A stretch of 64,000 nucleotides of DNA, from contig NC_134997.1 of NCBI RefSeq assembly GCF_050947335.1, positions 2,170,001 to 2,234,000 on the forward strand, read 5' to 3'. A program made the translations under genes and the position numbers. Below, one piece after another: positions 62,651 to 64,000 of this stretch. The notes below the pieces were generated by a model. That model was not told the DNA's origin, made no database searches, and saw nothing but the letters and a program-made list of their open reading frames with translations. Source of the DNA: Megachile rotundata (lineage: Eukaryota > Arthropoda > Insecta > Hymenoptera > Megachilidae). Positions within the stretch are counted from its first letter, which is position 1. Every line of letters begins with the position of its first letter.

Positions 62651-64000
62651 AATCACGATCACACAATCACGATCACACAATCACGATCACACAATCACGA
62701 TCACACAATCACGATCACATAATCACGATCACATAATCACAATCACACAATCACAAACACACAATCACAATCACACAATCACAATCACACAATCACAATC
62801 ACACAATCACAATCACAATCACAATCACAATCACACAATCACAATCACACAATCACGATCGCACAATCACAATCACACAATCACACAGTCACAAACCCAC
62901 AATCACGATCACACAAACACGATCATACAGTCACGATCACACAATCGCAATAACACAGTCACACAATCAAAATCACAATCACAATCACACAATCACGATC
63001 ACACAATCACGATCACACAGTCACAATCACACAGTCACACAATCACGACCACACAATCACGATCACACAATCACGATCACGCAATCACGATCACACAATC
63101 AATATCACACAATCACTATCACACAATCACGATCACACAATCACGATCACACAATCACGATCACACAATCACGATCACACAATCACGATCACACAATCGC
63201 ACAATCACTATCACACAATCACGATCACACAATCACGATCACACAATCACGATCACACAATCACAATCACAATGACGATCACACAATCACGATCACACAA
63301 TCACAATGACACAATCACAACGACACAATCACAATGACACAATCACAATCACACAATCACAATCACACAATAACAATCACACAATCACAATCACAATCAC
63401 AATCACACAATCACAATCACACAACACAATCACAATCACAATCACAATCACAATCACACAATCACAATCACACAATCACGATCACACAATCACGATCACA
63501 CAATCACGATCACACAATCACGATCACACAATCACGATCACACAATCACGATCATACAACCACAACCACACAATCACACAGTCACAATCCCACAATCACG
63601 ATCACACAATCACAACCACACAGTCACAATCACACAATCGCAATCACAATCCCACAATCCCACAATCCCACAATCACAATCACACAATCACAGTCACACA
63701 ATCACAATCACACAACCACAACCACACAATCACACAGTCACAATCCCACAATCACGATCACACAATCACGACCACACTATCACGATCACACAATCACAGT
63801 CACACAATCACAATCACACAGTCACACAATCACAATCACAGTCACAATCACAATCACAATCACACAATCACAGTCACACAATCACAATCACACAGTCACA
63901 CAATCATAATCACAATCACAATCACAGTCACACAATCACAATCACACAGTCACACAATCACAATCACAATCACAATCACAATCACAATCACAATCACACA
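62651..64000. repeat. Segment homologous to 17,360-19,170
   Basis: tcacaaacac at 62,751 and gatcatacag at 62,921 match 17,461 and 17,631 at offset 45,290. aatgacgatc at 63,271 matches 18,422 at 44,849, so 441 bp are missing here, including the CGATCG run at 18,121. The window ends inside a hexamer tract. Confidence 0.9.

Larger units (their letters stand above)
1..64000. repeat. Satellite array, 14-bp unit (8-mer plus 6-mer), fills the window
   Basis: Every line reads as variants of acacaatcacaatc, an 8-mer acacaatc followed by a 6-mer acaatc. Common variants are acgatc, acagtc, acaacc, actatc, accatc, tcgcaatc and cccac. The plain unit is 7 A, 5 C, 2 T and no G, so the + strand is extremely G-poor. 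No unique sequence interrupts the array and neither edge is reached, so the true array is longer than 64 kb. I infer eukaryotic heterochromatin from size and organisation. No promoter, RNA gene, transposon or credible coding region is visible on either strand. Confidence 0.97.

Noticed and set aside
1..64000. - strand genes
   Set aside because: TGA occurs about twice per 14 bp on the - strand, so each frame is closed about every 42 bp.
1..64000. Telomere repeat array
   Set aside because: The - strand is T/G-rich like a telomere G-strand, but the unit has no GG, and the array carries diverged HORs and kilobase-scale duplications, which telomerase would not produce.
1..64000. CRISPR array
   Set aside because: Repeats are short and contiguous with no unique spacers, no leader and no cas genes.
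1..64000. G-quadruplex, i-motif or long Z-DNA
   Set aside because: There are almost no GG or CC runs of useful length, and CA stretches are only about 10-14 bp, for example near 5,233 and 9,521.
1..64000. Centromere
   Set aside because: Long HOR satellites are typical of centromeres, but subtelomeric and other heterochromatic arrays look the same. No known centromere-protein binding motif was recognised.
1..64000. Histidine-rich metal-binding or prion-like repeat protein
   Set aside because: The His and Asn/Gln richness of the translations comes directly from CAC, AAT and CAA in the unit and appears in all frames equally.

Overview
The whole 64-kb window is one uninterrupted satellite (tandem-repeat) array. 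It starts and ends inside the repeat, and I found no unique flanking sequence, credible protein gene, RNA gene, mobile element or CRISPR array. The scale, the nested higher-order structure and the lack of genes point to a eukaryotic nuclear genome, probably heterochromatin in a long-read assembly. The sequence does not let me name a species.

The basic unit is 14 bp, acacaatcacaatc and its variants. It is built from an 8-mer (acacaatc) and a 6-mer (acaatc). The + strand is rich in A and C and nearly lacks G, so the - strand is rich in T and G. Most G bases sit in CpG (acgatc, tcgcaatc, cgatcg) or in acagtc. The long + strand open frames are a by-product: the unit has no stop codon on that strand, and because 14 is not a multiple of 3 every frame reads the same 14-residue low-complexity peptide. 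The - strand has TGA twice per unit.

Above the 14-mer are local runs in which one variant has been homogenised (gcacaatcacgatc, acacgatcgcaatc, acacaatcgcaatc, acacaatcgcgatc or plain acacaatcacaatc). Above those are higher-order repeats (HORs) of about 1.87, 2.0, 2.5, 4.3 and 7.5 kb.

Layout: 1-5,226 is an early-family region. 5,227-13,800 is a 4.29-kb tandem duplication. 13,800-22,080 holds further early-family copies. 22,080-28,080 is mixed and includes a 24-copy run at 26,061 and a diverged copy of the window's first 1.4 kb at 26,556. 28,080-31,592 is the first late-family sequence. 31,593-35,584 is a 1,996-bp tandem duplication, overlapped by a 2,472-bp tandem duplication (34,414-39,357). 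39,358-40,974 is a linking region. 40,975-62,160 holds three versions of a roughly 7.5-kb super-repeat with internal 1.86/1.87-kb HORs. 62,161-64,000 switches back to sequence closest to the 34.9-kb and then the 17-19-kb regions.

The informative content is evolutionary. Copies differ mainly by whole 14-, 8- or 6-bp steps, duplication junctions can be placed to within tens of bases, and diagnostic point variants show that different parts of one copy have different closest relatives. All comparisons were made by eye from anchors and offsets, not by full alignment.
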